DNA of 34,307 nt from an uncultured Woeseiaceae bacterium (GTDB lineage: Bacteria > Pseudomonadota > Gammaproteobacteria > Steroidobacterales > Woeseiaceae): NCBI GenBank assembly GCA_905480215.1, contig CAJQPL010000082.1:1-34307 (forward strand), given 5' to 3'. Position 1 is the first letter of the stretch. The number at the start of each line of letters is the position of its first letter. The translations under genes and the position numbers were made by a program. This document shows positions 1 through 7,712 of the stretch, in pieces. The notes under the pieces were generated by a model. The model was given only the letters and a program-made list of their open reading frames with translations, did not search any database and was not told where the DNA came from.

Positions 1-1302
1 GCCATCGCATTCTGTCGGCGCAAGTACGGTGCCAAGGCAATTGGGCCATTTATCGTCAGCATGACGAAGGGCGCCGACGACATACTGTCTGTAATGTTGC
101 TCGCTCAGTGGGGTGAACTTACTAACAAGCGTGGCCAAGTGCCGCTCGATATATCACCGCTACTTGAAACCGTCGATGACCTGCAAAATGGCCCCAAAAT
201 CCTGGCCTCTTTGCTCTCCACCGAGGTCTATCGCAACCATGTCCGGCGGCGTAAGAATCGCCAGACAATCATGGTGGGTTATTCTGACAGTAACAAGGAT
301 GGCGGCCTCGCCTCCGCGCGCTGGGCCCTGCAGGGTGCTCAGGAAGTCCTTGTTAAAGCGGCCGAAGAGCAAGGTATCGAATTAACATTGTTTCATGGGC
401 GTGGCGGCACAGTAAGTCGCGGCGGCAGTAAGACGCATGTCGCCGTAATGGGGGCTCCACCAGGCACTGTGAATGGCCGCTTGCGGGTGACAGAGCAAGG
501 TGAAATTATCAATGAGAAGTACGGCCTCCGCGGCATCGCGCTTAGAACGCTGGAGCAGATGACAGGATCTGTCGCGCTCGCAACGGCGCTGCCAAGGCAT
601 CGCGGCGGCGACAAAGCAGAATGGCATACGATGATGGACGTTATCGCTAACGAATCTCGTCGCGCGTACAGAAAACTAATTTATGAGACACCCAATTTCT
701 ATGACTATTTCCGCAAAGCGACGCCCATCGATATCATCGAGCGAATGCGCATCGGCTCACGGCCTTCGTCGCGGCGGCGTCAATCCGGCATTGAAGACCT
801 GCGAGCGATTCCCTGGGTATTTTCCTGGACTCAGGCACGACTGATTCTGCCTGGCTGGTACGGAATAGGAAGCGGTCTCAGGAAGGCGATCGACGAGTTT
901 GGGGAAAGCGCGGTCGGTGACATGTTTAAAGAATGGTATTTTCTGCGCTCGCTTACGGCCGATACGGAAATGGTGTTAGCCAAAGCGGACCTCGGTATCG
1001 CGGAACTTTACTCCGAACTTGCCGGTGATTTGCACGCGGAATTTTTTCCGATCATTAAGGCCGAACACGAACGAACCCGGGAATTGATTCTCGGTTTTTC
1101 AGAGCACGAAACGCTGCTCGAAGGTGACATTACCTTGCAGCGAGCGATCATGCTGCGCAACCCGTATGTCGACCCCATGAGCTTGATGCAAGTCGACCTG
1201 CTGTCACGATGGCGGGAATCAAACTACGAGGATGAAGACATCTTCACCGCACTACTTGCCAGCGTAAACGGTATTGCACAAGCATTGCAGAACACCGGCT
1301 AA
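1..1302 (+). CDS. ppc: Phosphoenolpyruvate carboxylase, C-terminal part (5' end outside window)
   Basis: This enzyme carboxylates PEP with bicarbonate to give oxaloacetate, replenishing the TCA cycle in the cytoplasm. The reading frame is open from base 1, so the 433 residues seen are the C-terminal half of a protein that is usually about 880-930 aa. Visible family motifs are GYSDSNKDGG (about residues 93-102), the glycine-rich catalytic loop HGRGGTVSRGG (about 133), LRVTEQGE, RAIPWVFSWTQ and the invariant C-terminal QNTG. Two motifs differ slightly from the E. coli forms (GYSDSAKDAG, HGRGGSIGRGG), which suggests a divergent PEPC subgroup and not a loss of function. The gene converges on the nitroreductase gene with only 8 bp between the two stop codons, and I see no terminator hairpin in that gap. 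Confidence 0.97.
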   Translation, partial: AIAFCRRKYGAKAIGPFIVSMTKGADDILSVMLLAQWGELTNKRGQVPLDISPLLETVDDLQNGPKILASLLSTEVYRNHVRRRKNRQTIMVGYSDSNKDGGLASARWALQGAQEVLVKAAEEQGIELTLFHGRGGTVSRGGSKTHVAVMGAPPGTVNGRLRVTEQGEIINEKYGLRGIALRTLEQMTGSVALATALPRHRGGDKAEWHTMMDVIANESRRAYRKLIYETPNFYDYFRKATPIDIIERMRIGSRPSSRRRQSGIEDLRAIPWVFSWTQARLILPGWYGIGSGLRKAIDEFGESAVGDMFKEWYFLRSLTADTEMVLAKADLGIAELYSELAGDLHAEFFPIIKAEHERTRELILGFSEHETLLEGDITLQRAIMLRNPYVDPMSLMQVDLLSRWRESNYEDEDIFTALLASVNGIAQALQNTG

Positions 1303-1310
1303 CTCGCCGC

Positions 1311-1984
1311 TCAGTCCTCTATGAAGCTCGTAAAGGACTGCAGCGACTTGCGTTGAATGTCCGGAACCTCAGCATCGGCATGCGGATAGCCGACGACCAA
1401 TAACAGGAAAGGCCTTTCATTTTTCGGCCGCCCCAGAATCTCGTTTAGAAATTTCATTGGGCTCGGCGTATGGGTCAGCGTCGCCAGACCTGCTTCATGT
1501 AAGGCGGTAATCAGCATTCCGGTAGCCAGGCCGGTCGACTCACTCGGGTAGTAATGCTTGACCTTGCGACCATCGGACAAACGTCCAAACTTCTGTAAAA
1601 CACAGCGATCAGGTACGGGGCGGTTTCCAGAAACGGCTTGCTGTCATCTGTACCCAGGGGTTCAAGGGCTGCCAACCACTCTTCACTGGCACGATGCTGG
1701 TAGAACTCGCGTTCTTCGGCTTCTGCGGCTGCCCGAATTTTCTTCTTCGTTTGCGCACCGCTGACGACAGCAAAATGCCATGGCTGCAGATTTGCACCAC
1801 TAGGTGCGGTGTTCGCCACCTTCAGCGCGGTTTCGATAATATCGCGAGGCACAGATCTCGAAGAGAATTCGCGCACGGATCTGCGGCGATCAATATTCTC
1901 GTAAAAATCATTCAGACGCTGCCGCATCTCCTCGATCGGATATTCGCGGTAGTGCTCAAGCGGAACGCTTGGGTACTTAGCCAC
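1311..1984 (-). pseudogene. Nitroreductase-family flavoprotein gene with an internal frameshift
   Basis: Two overlapping minus-strand frames together make one nitroreductase-like FMN protein of about 224 aa. The first (from ATG at 1984) carries the FMN-contact segment [10 protein letters not shown] and the motif [18 protein letters not shown]. The second carries [41 protein letters not shown] and [12 protein letters not shown], the usual second half of the family. The frame breaks at 1597-1600, a run of four A on the + strand (TTTT in the gene). Adding one T would give [18 protein letters not shown] and restore a normal family sequence. This resembles the iodotyrosine-deiodinase-like branch. 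It could be a young pseudogene or a homopolymer sequencing error. The gene starts 1 bp after the end of the ycgN-like gene, so the two are probably cotranscribed. The exact substrate cannot be inferred. Confidence 0.85.
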
Positions 1985-1985
1985 T

Positions 1986-2414
1986 CTAGCTCCTTTTTTC
2001 TAATACGTTCCACTCATCAGTGTCGCGCTCTGAGACGGCTCGACCAAGCACCGAGATGCCAGCTTCGTGCACACTTTCGGGGCGACCCGATATGAGCGGA
2101 TGCCATGCGGCCAGATCATCACCATCTGCTAATAGGCGGTAAGCGCACGTTGTCGGCAACCATTTGAACGTCTGCGGCTCATCCAGAGACAAGGTCATAC
2201 ACTCCGCGACTTTTTTGGCACGACCGGCGTAGTCTGTGCATCGACAGGTCTTAAGATCGAGGAGTCGACAGGCAAGATCTGTGTAGAACACCTCTCCCGT
2301 GTCCTCATCCTCGAGCTTATGCATGCAACACAATGCGCAGCCGTCGCATAGCGATTCCCATTCGGCAGCCGACATTTGCGATAAAGATTTGCGTTTCCAA
2401 AACTGATCGTTCAT
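1986..2414 (-). CDS. ycgN: YcgN/UPF0260-family cysteine-cluster protein
   Basis: A 142-aa cytoplasmic protein of the YcgN (YkgJ-like, UPF0260) family, thought to bind zinc or an Fe-S centre through clustered cysteines; the biochemical role is not established. Visible cysteine motifs are CDGCALCC near the N-terminus, then [15 protein letters not shown] and a later AEC and TCAYRLL. The conserved tail [25 protein letters not shown] is typical. I chose the ATG at 2414 ([11 protein letters not shown]), because the family starts just before FWKRKSL. The longer open frame to 2480 would add 22 unconserved residues and overlap the divergent dehydrogenase start. The gene shares a 38-bp divergent intergenic region with that gene and is followed closely by the nitroreductase gene. 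Confidence 0.9.
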   Translation of the reverse strand: MNDQFWKRKSLSQMSAAEWESLCDGCALCCMHKLEDEDTGEVFYTDLACRLLDLKTCRCTDYAGRAKKVAECMTLSLDEPQTFKWLPTTCAYRLLADGDDLAAWHPLISGRPESVHEAGISVLGRAVSERDTDEWNVLEKRS

Positions 2415-2452
2415 TTTCCAATACTCTGCGCTACTACGAATTGAATTGCCAT

Positions 2453-3406
2453 ATGAAAGCCGTGTTTCTTGATTTCGCAACGCTGGGTCCAGGACTTGAT
2501 ATCAGCGCCATGCAGGACCTCATGCCATCAGTCGAGATTTTTGACAATACAGATAACAGTGACATCGCAGACCGCGTGCGAGGCGCCGAGATCGTAATGG
2601 CGAACAAGTCGCGTTTCTCTGCTGATCTTTTGCGTGAAAATACCAGGCTGGGTTTGATTGCCCTGGTTGCGACGGGTACCGATAACGTCGATCTTGAAAC
2701 GGCGCGCGAGCTTGGTATTGCCGTCTGTAATATTCGCGACTATTGCACAGAATCAGTAGCGGAACATGTATTCGGCTCCCTGCTAAACCTCACGCACAAC
2801 CTGGATCGCTACAACGCCTCGGTTCGTGAAGGCGCCTGGCAAAAGTCGAACGACTTCTGCCTGATCAGTTTTCCAATTCGCGAACTGAGCTCAATGACGC
2901 TCGGCATTGTCGGCTACGGTGCACTCGGTAAAGGTGTTGCGAAGGTGGCACGGGCATTTGGAATGAAGGTCATCGTTTCAGCACGACCTGGCACCAACAC
3001 TGTTGACAAAGACCGCGTCTCTTTCGAGCAGCTACTTCGACAATCGGACGTTATTTCGCTGCATTGTCCACTCAATGACACAACCGCCGGTCTGTTTGCT
3101 GAGACCGAGTTTCGTAGCATGAAGTCTGACGCCATACTCATCAATACAGCGCGTGGTGGTTTGATTGATTCGAATGCTCTTGTGGCTGCACTTCGCAACG
3201 GTGAAATCGCAGCGGCTGCTATCGATGTGCTTGCCCAGGAGCCGCCAGTCGATGGCGACCCTTTAATCGATTATGACGCACCAAACCTGTTGATCACCCC
3301 GCACATCGCCTGGGCCACTGACATAGCTCGTCAGGCCGCTTTGGATCAGATGGTCGGCAATGTTGCGGCGTTTCAAAAGGGAGAAAAGCAGAATCGCGTG
3401 GTTTGA
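2453..3406 (+). CDS. D-2-hydroxyacid dehydrogenase (glycerate/hydroxypyruvate reductase type)
   Basis: A 317-aa NAD(P)-dependent D-isomer-specific 2-hydroxyacid dehydrogenase, probably acting on glycerate/hydroxypyruvate or a related small 2-keto acid. The Rossmann nucleotide motif GYGALG lies at about residues 154-159. The three catalytic residues of the family are present: Arg about 234 in NTARGG, Glu about 263 in AQEPP and His about 284 in [29 protein letters not shown] is the usual N-terminal substrate-domain signature. The start is set at the ATG at 2453 ([14 protein letters not shown]), which matches HprA-like proteins. The upstream in-frame ATG at 2333 lies inside the divergent ycgN-like gene and would add 40 atypical residues. 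Substrate assignment to HprA (glycerate dehydrogenase) is likely but not proven by sequence. Confidence 0.92.
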   Translation: MKAVFLDFATLGPGLDISAMQDLMPSVEIFDNTDNSDIADRVRGAEIVMANKSRFSADLLRENTRLGLIALVATGTDNVDLETARELGIAVCNIRDYCTESVAEHVFGSLLNLTHNLDRYNASVREGAWQKSNDFCLISFPIRELSSMTLGIVGYGALGKGVAKVARAFGMKVIVSARPGTNTVDKDRVSFEQLLRQSDVISLHCPLNDTTAGLFAETEFRSMKSDAILINTARGGLIDSNALVAALRNGEIAAAAIDVLAQEPPVDGDPLIDYDAPNLLITPHIAWATDIARQAALDQMVGNVAAFQKGEKQNRVV

Positions 3407-3442
3407 AGCAGCGACCGAGCATTCACGATTGACGCGGACTAA

Positions 3443-3856
3443 TTAGCCGGCAACAGCCTGCCGGGCCCATTTCACGATCTCGCGGACTCTTGGCGAACCC
3501 ATGTCGTAGGCAGCATCGAAGCTTACCCAACGCCACTCATGATGCTCTGGTTCACCGGTTTCAGGCGAATTACCCATTACAACCTCAGACTCAGCGGTCT
3601 TTCCCAGATAGTAGCGTGCGACTTTGCCCTTGCTATACGGGCCCGTCTCAAAGAAGAGGTCATTCCAGTCGAAAGTCAGATCCTCTAATCCCGTCTCCTC
3701 TTTCACCTCTCGCAACGCGGCCTGTAACGGCTCTTCGCCGGGCTCGCGCATCCCTTTCGGAAAATCCCAGTGATGAAATATACGCAGCAACAAAGTCAGC
3801 CAACCATCCGGCGTTTCGCGCACAACGACGATTCCACACGATAGTTTGTGATCCAT
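3443..3856 (-). CDS. Nudix hydrolase (diadenosine tetraphosphatase-like)
   Basis: A 137-aa Nudix-fold pyrophosphohydrolase. The Nudix box is complete and canonical: G, five residues, E, seven residues, then REVKEETGL (the GMREPGEE...REVKEETGL stretch, about residues 35-57). The N-terminal SCGIVVVRETPDGW and the segment HWDFPKGM resemble bis(5'-nucleosyl)-tetraphosphatases of the NUDT2 / MutT-like type, and the C-terminal EHHEWRWVSFDAA also fits. The likely role is clearing Ap4A or other nucleoside diphosphate-X compounds; the substrate is inferred. Its ATG overlaps the stop codon of the upstream permease gene by one base (TGATG at 3858-3854), so translation is probably coupled. Confidence 0.9.
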   Translation of the reverse strand: MDHKLSCGIVVVRETPDGWLTLLLRIFHHWDFPKGMREPGEEPLQAALREVKEETGLEDLTFDWNDLFFETGPYSKGKVARYYLGKTAESEVVMGNSPETGEPEHHEWRWVSFDAAYDMGSPRVREIVKWARQAVAG

Positions 3857-6354
3857 CAGGTGCCTGACTCTCGCAACACATTCGTCGGATTGGAATTTAC
3901 AGCACTGCGTGCTGCAAAGTAGCCGCTAATACAAACAATGAACACGCCAGCGGACACGCCGGCAAACCATAGCAATGGACTAAACTCGTAAGGTAAATCA
4001 AACAATCGAGTAGCAACCAGGTAGGCCAATACCGATGCACCCGCCGATGCCAGCACTCCGGCGGCAGTTCCCAAGGCCGCGAACTCGGCCATGACGCCGG
4101 CGAAAACGGTGCGACGTTTCGCCCCGAGTGCTCGCAACATGGCACTTTCAAAACGCCGCTCATCGATAGTCGACTGGACTGCAGCAAACAAAACGGCAAT
4201 CCCGGCGGCCAGCGTGAACATGAAAACCGCCTGCACGGCAAGACTCGCTTTATCTATGATGCCACGCACTTGCTCCAGTATTACACCTATGTTGATAACC
4301 GAAATACTCGGGTGAGCACGCACCAGGTTGATAAGAAACGGCTGATCATCAGTGGCGATACGCATGCTCGAAATATAGGTTGCTGGCATGTCATCTAGTG
4401 CTCCAGGCGACAACACAATGAAAAAATTGGGTTGAAACGAATCCCAGTTTACTTTTCGAACGCTAGCTATCTCCGCCTCGACTTCGCGTGCCGCAATTAC
4501 AAACTTAATGCGGTCGCCAATTGTTACGCCGGTGTTTAGTGCAGCGTCCTCCTCGATTGAGATTAAGGGCGGACCTGCATAGTCCGCCGGCCACCACTCA
4601 CCGTCGATTACTTCGTTGCTCGCCGCCAGCGGAATAGTCCATGACAAGTTGGCCTCTCGGTTAGCGAACCGCTTGCCTTCATTGTTTGGATACACGCGGT
4701 CCTGAATGGCTACATCGTTAATTGACATCATTCGCGCACGCACCATCGGCGTAAATACCGGCCGTTCAATACTATTTTCATCAAACAGCGCGCCGACCGC
4801 TTCAATCTCCTGCGGTTGAATATTGATGAGAAAATGGTTCGGGGCATTGTCATCAAGCGTTTCCCGCCAACCCTCCAGCAAGTCGGTCCGCACCAGAGTC
4901 AATAGCAACAACACGGTAATTCCAAGGCCGAACGCAACCACTTGTACGGCACTATCGCGACCGCGACGGGCAACATTCGCCAAGCCATAGCGCCACGCAA
5001 CGCCGACTCCAGAGCGTGCGCGACCGATCAAGGCAACCATGATCCGGCCGACAAGATACAAGAGCGCGGCAATGACCACTATTCCACCAACAAGATACAA
5101 GAGCATGGCGAGATCGCCCACTGAGCGATACAAGAGCGCGGCGACGGCCAGCAGTGAGATACCCGCGACCAGAACTCGCGATGGCGGCGGCGGCATGGCG
5201 TCATGACGTAAGACGCGCAACGGCGGCGTATTGCGCAGCTGAATCAAAGACGGTAAAGCAAACCCGATCAGCAGCACCATGGCACTGCTTGAGGCAAGAA
5301 AAACAGGCGTCCAACCGCTTGCAGGCAACTCACCCTGCTGCATCAGATCGATGAGAATGCGCGACAGTAGCTCTTCTGCGACAAAGCCAACGACACTGCC
5401 TGCAACAACGCCCAGTACGCCCAGTATAAAGAGCTGCAGCAGCGCTACCGATATGACGAAGCCCTGCGTCGCGCCAAGGCTTTTCATCAGCGCCACAGTA
5501 TCCATGCGTCGATGTGCGAAGCGTCGCGCCGACATCGCTACAGCCACCGCACTCAGCAACAAACTGATGACCGCGGTAAGTGACAAGAAGCGCTGCGCTT
5601 TGTCGGCCGCATTGTAGGCACGCTCGCTGCTCTCCTCCTGACTACGCACACGGATCGATCCCGGCAGCTTATCCTGGACGGCGTCATTGAAGTCGGCGAC
5701 ATCTTCGTCGTTGCCAGCAATCAGCAGCGCATAGCGGACGCGACTACCTTCACCGATCAGTGCACTTCGCGAAACATCGTCGATATTCATCATCAAAGAC
5801 GGTGCGAACGAGGAGAATCCGATCGACTGATCCGGTCGATAGGTCAGGACCGCACTGACTCTCGCTGTGAACTCACCAATCGCGAGCATATCGCCAACAT
5901 CAGCACCGACTCGTGCAAGCAAAGCACCATCCGCCCACACCTCGCCTGGCAGCGGAATGCCATCTGCAACTCGTTGCTCAGCAAACAGTTGATCGGAAAC
6001 TCGTACTTGCCCGCGTAGAGGATAGGAATCACTAACCACCTTTATGGTGGCCAACGCACTATCGTCGCCGTTGAACACAACGGAGGGGAATGACATCGTT
6101 TCCGCGGTCTCAAGATCGTACTTAAGGGCAAGATCGCGCCATTCCTGCGGTACCGGTTCCTGCGAGCGCAGTCGAAGATCAGCCGCGAGCACCTCATTCG
6201 CTTGTCGTGCCACCGCTTTGCCGATTCTGTCGGTAAGAAAGCCAACCGCTGTCAACGCGCTTACTGCGAGAGCAACCGCCGTCAACAACACCAACACCTC
6301 ACCTGAGCGCAGCTCGCGACCGAAACTCCTGATAGCAAATGCTATCGCCTTCAT
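3856..6354 (-). CDS. ybbP: ABC transporter permease, YbbP/FtsX family
   Basis: An 832-aa inner-membrane permease with the layout of YbbP: an N-terminal TM helix (about residues 15-40), a large periplasmic MacB-like domain, then FtsX-type TM clusters near residues 260-375 and 395-500, a second periplasmic region, and a last group of TM helices at about 700-825. With YbbA it should form a type VII (MacB/FtsX-like) ABC system that does mechanical work on the periplasmic side; the cargo is unknown. The order ybbA-ybbP beside tesA is conserved in many gammaproteobacteria. Start and stop both overlap neighbours (ATGA with ybbA, TGATG with the Nudix gene). A TM segment contains the repeated peptide LLYLVG/LLYRSVG, encoded by near-identical DNA at 5051-5065, 5090-5104 and 5127-5142. 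Confidence 0.94.
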   Translation of the reverse strand: MKAIAFAIRSFGRELRSGEVLVLLTAVALAVSALTAVGFLTDRIGKAVARQANEVLAADLRLRSQEPVPQEWRDLALKYDLETAETMSFPSVVFNGDDSALATIKVVSDSYPLRGQVRVSDQLFAEQRVADGIPLPGEVWADGALLARVGADVGDMLAIGEFTARVSAVLTYRPDQSIGFSSFAPSLMMNIDDVSRSALIGEGSRVRYALLIAGNDEDVADFNDAVQDKLPGSIRVRSQEESSERAYNAADKAQRFLSLTAVISLLLSAVAVAMSARRFAHRRMDTVALMKSLGATQGFVISVALLQLFILGVLGVVAGSVVGFVAEELLSRILIDLMQQGELPASGWTPVFLASSSAMVLLIGFALPSLIQLRNTPPLRVLRHDAMPPPPSRVLVAGISLLAVAALLYRSVGDLAMLLYLVGGIVVIAALLYLVGRIMVALIGRARSGVGVAWRYGLANVARRGRDSAVQVVAFGLGITVLLLLTLVRTDLLEGWRETLDDNAPNHFLINIQPQEIEAVGALFDENSIERPVFTPMVRARMMSINDVAIQDRVYPNNEGKRFANREANLSWTIPLAASNEVIDGEWWPADYAGPPLISIEEDAALNTGVTIGDRIKFVIAAREVEAEIASVRKVNWDSFQPNFFIVLSPGALDDMPATYISSMRIATDDQPFLINLVRAHPSISVINIGVILEQVRGIIDKASLAVQAVFMFTLAAGIAVLFAAVQSTIDERRFESAMLRALGAKRRTVFAGVMAEFAALGTAAGVLASAGASVLAYLVATRLFDLPYEFSPLLWFAGVSAGVFIVCISGYFAARSAVNSNPTNVLRESGT

Positions 6355-7058
6355 GCGACCGCCTTACTATCTGCGGCCAGCTTGCCAACGTCCAGGGAGA
6401 TAATTCGATCGCAGCGATTCGCAAGACCTTCATCATGCGTCACCAATACCAATGTGGTTGACGATTCGCGGTTCAGCGCGAACATCAATTCCATGATGTT
6501 CGCGCCGGTTTTGCTGTCAAGATTGCCGGTCGGCTCGTCGGCAAACAGAACCGCCGGGTTCGCGGCAAACGCTCGGGCGATTGCAACACGTTGCTTCTCA
6601 CCGCCAGACAGCTGCGCCGGATAATGGCTCCAGCGCTCCCCAAGACCAACTTTTTCGATAATTTCCCGAGCCGCAGTACGCGCATTGGGGCTACCCGCCA
6701 GTTCGAGAGGCAGCATGACGTTCTCCAGCGCGTTCAACGACGGCACCAAATGGAAAGATTGAAAAACAAAACCGACACTTTCCGCCCGTAATTGCGCCCT
6801 GCCGTCCTCATCCAGCTGCGACAGATTATCGCCGTTCAACTCGACATAACCGGCAGTGGGCAAATCGAGACCCGCCAATAAGGCCAGCAAAGTCGACTTA
6901 CCGGCCCCCGATGGCCCAACCACTGCAACAGACTCGCCAGCAGCAATGCTGAAACTCACGTCCGAAAGAATGGTCAGAGTCCCTTCAGGGCTGCTAACCT
7001 CTTTACTCAGCTCGTGAGCAACAAGAACACGATCAGATTTTGATGACAGGTTTGACAT
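6351..7058 (-). CDS. ybbA: ABC transporter ATP-binding protein YbbA
   Basis: A 235-aa ABC ATPase of the LolD/MacB/YbbA group and the motor for YbbP. The Walker A motif GPSGAGKST (about residues 48-56), Q-loop region FVFQSFHLVPSLNALENVMLP, signature LSGGEKQR, Walker B VLFADEPTGNLD and the switch histidine in LVLVTHDEG are all present, so ATP hydrolysis should be intact. The start at 7058 is supported by an AAGGGAAAG stretch upstream on the minus strand. Its start codon overlaps that of the divergent tesA by two bases (CATG at 7056-7059), so there is no intergenic space and each gene's promoter must lie in the other's coding sequence. The 3' end overlaps the ybbP start as ATGA. Confidence 0.96.
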   Translation of the reverse strand: MSNLSSKSDRVLVAHELSKEVSSPEGTLTILSDVSFSIAAGESVAVVGPSGAGKSTLLALLAGLDLPTAGYVELNGDNLSQLDEDGRAQLRAESVGFVFQSFHLVPSLNALENVMLPLELAGSPNARTAAREIIEKVGLGERWSHYPAQLSGGEKQRVAIARAFAANPAVLFADEPTGNLDSKTGANIMELMFALNRESSTTLVLVTHDEGLANRCDRIISLDVGKLAADSKAVA

Positions 7059-7668
7059 GCGATTGATACTTTCCCTTCTGGTTTTACTGTTATCCGCTAA
7101 TGCGGCAGGTACGGACTCGCCAACCGTATTGATTTTCGGCGATAGCCTGAGTGCCGGCTACGGTATTGAGGTAGACCAATCCTGGGCCTCATTGTTGCAG
7201 GTCAGACTGGAGACGCAAGGGTACGAACATAAAGTCGTGAACGCTAGCATCAGTGGCGAAACATCCGAGGGAGGTGTCACGCGAATTGACGCTGCGCTTG
7301 CAACTTTCGCTCCTGAGCTTGTGATTCTCGAATTGGGGGCCAATGACGGCTTGCGGGGTTTTCCTACCGCGCGCATTAAAACGAACCTGGCGGCGGTTGT
7401 GACGCGCGCACAGGCGTCCGGGGCTAAAGTCGTGCTGCTGGGCATTAAGATTCCGATTAACTACGGAGCGCGCTATTCGGCGGCGTTTGAAGCCGTGTTT
7501 CGTCAGATTTCCGAAGAATTGAATATTCAGTGGATCGAGTTCTTCATGGAAGGCATCGCATTAAATGACGAACTGCTGCAAGACGACCGCATTCACCCGA
7601 ACGCGATGGCACAATCGCTGCTGTTGGATAACGCCTGGCCAATAATAAGCGCTACACTCGACGAGTAA
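7057..7668 (+). CDS. tesA: Periplasmic acyl-CoA thioesterase I / arylesterase (SGNH hydrolase)
   Basis: A 203-aa SGNH/GDSL hydrolase like TesA (thioesterase I/protease I/lysophospholipase L1). An N-terminal signal peptide (MRLILSLLVLLLSANAAG) implies export to the periplasm. All four blocks are visible: FGDSLSAGYG with the nucleophile Ser, SISGETSEGG with the oxyanion Gly, LGANDGLRG with the Asn, and DRIHPNAMAQ with the catalytic Asp and His. The ATG at 7057 is preceded by AGG at 7048-7050. It is transcribed away from ybbA, the usual neighbour. The stop codon lies in the first copy of a 17-bp tandem repeat, and the acyl-CoA ligase gene follows 44 bp downstream, so the two lipid genes may share a transcript. 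Confidence 0.95.
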   Translation: MRLILSLLVLLLSANAAGTDSPTVLIFGDSLSAGYGIEVDQSWASLLQVRLETQGYEHKVVNASISGETSEGGVTRIDAALATFAPELVILELGANDGLRGFPTARIKTNLAAVVTRAQASGAKVVLLGIKIPINYGARYSAAFEAVFRQISEELNIQWIEFFMEGIALNDELLQDDRIHPNAMAQSLLLDNAWPIISATLDE

Positions 7669-7694
7669 ACAATAAGAACGAGTAAACAATAAGA
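7661..7694 (+). repeat. 17-bp perfect tandem duplication across the tesA stop codon
   Basis: The 17-mer ACGAGTAAACAATAAGA occurs at 7661-7677 and again, without a gap, at 7678-7694. The first copy contains the last codons and the TAA of tesA; the second lies in the 44-bp gap before the ligase ribosome-binding site (GAGGGG at 7701-7706). This looks like a recent slippage duplication. Confidence 0.95.
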
Positions 7695-7712
7695 AAAACT
7701 GAGGGGAAAATC

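Noticed and set aside
2333-2452. Longer start for the 2-hydroxyacid dehydrogenase
   Set aside because: The extension lies inside the divergent ycgN-like gene and encodes unconserved residues.
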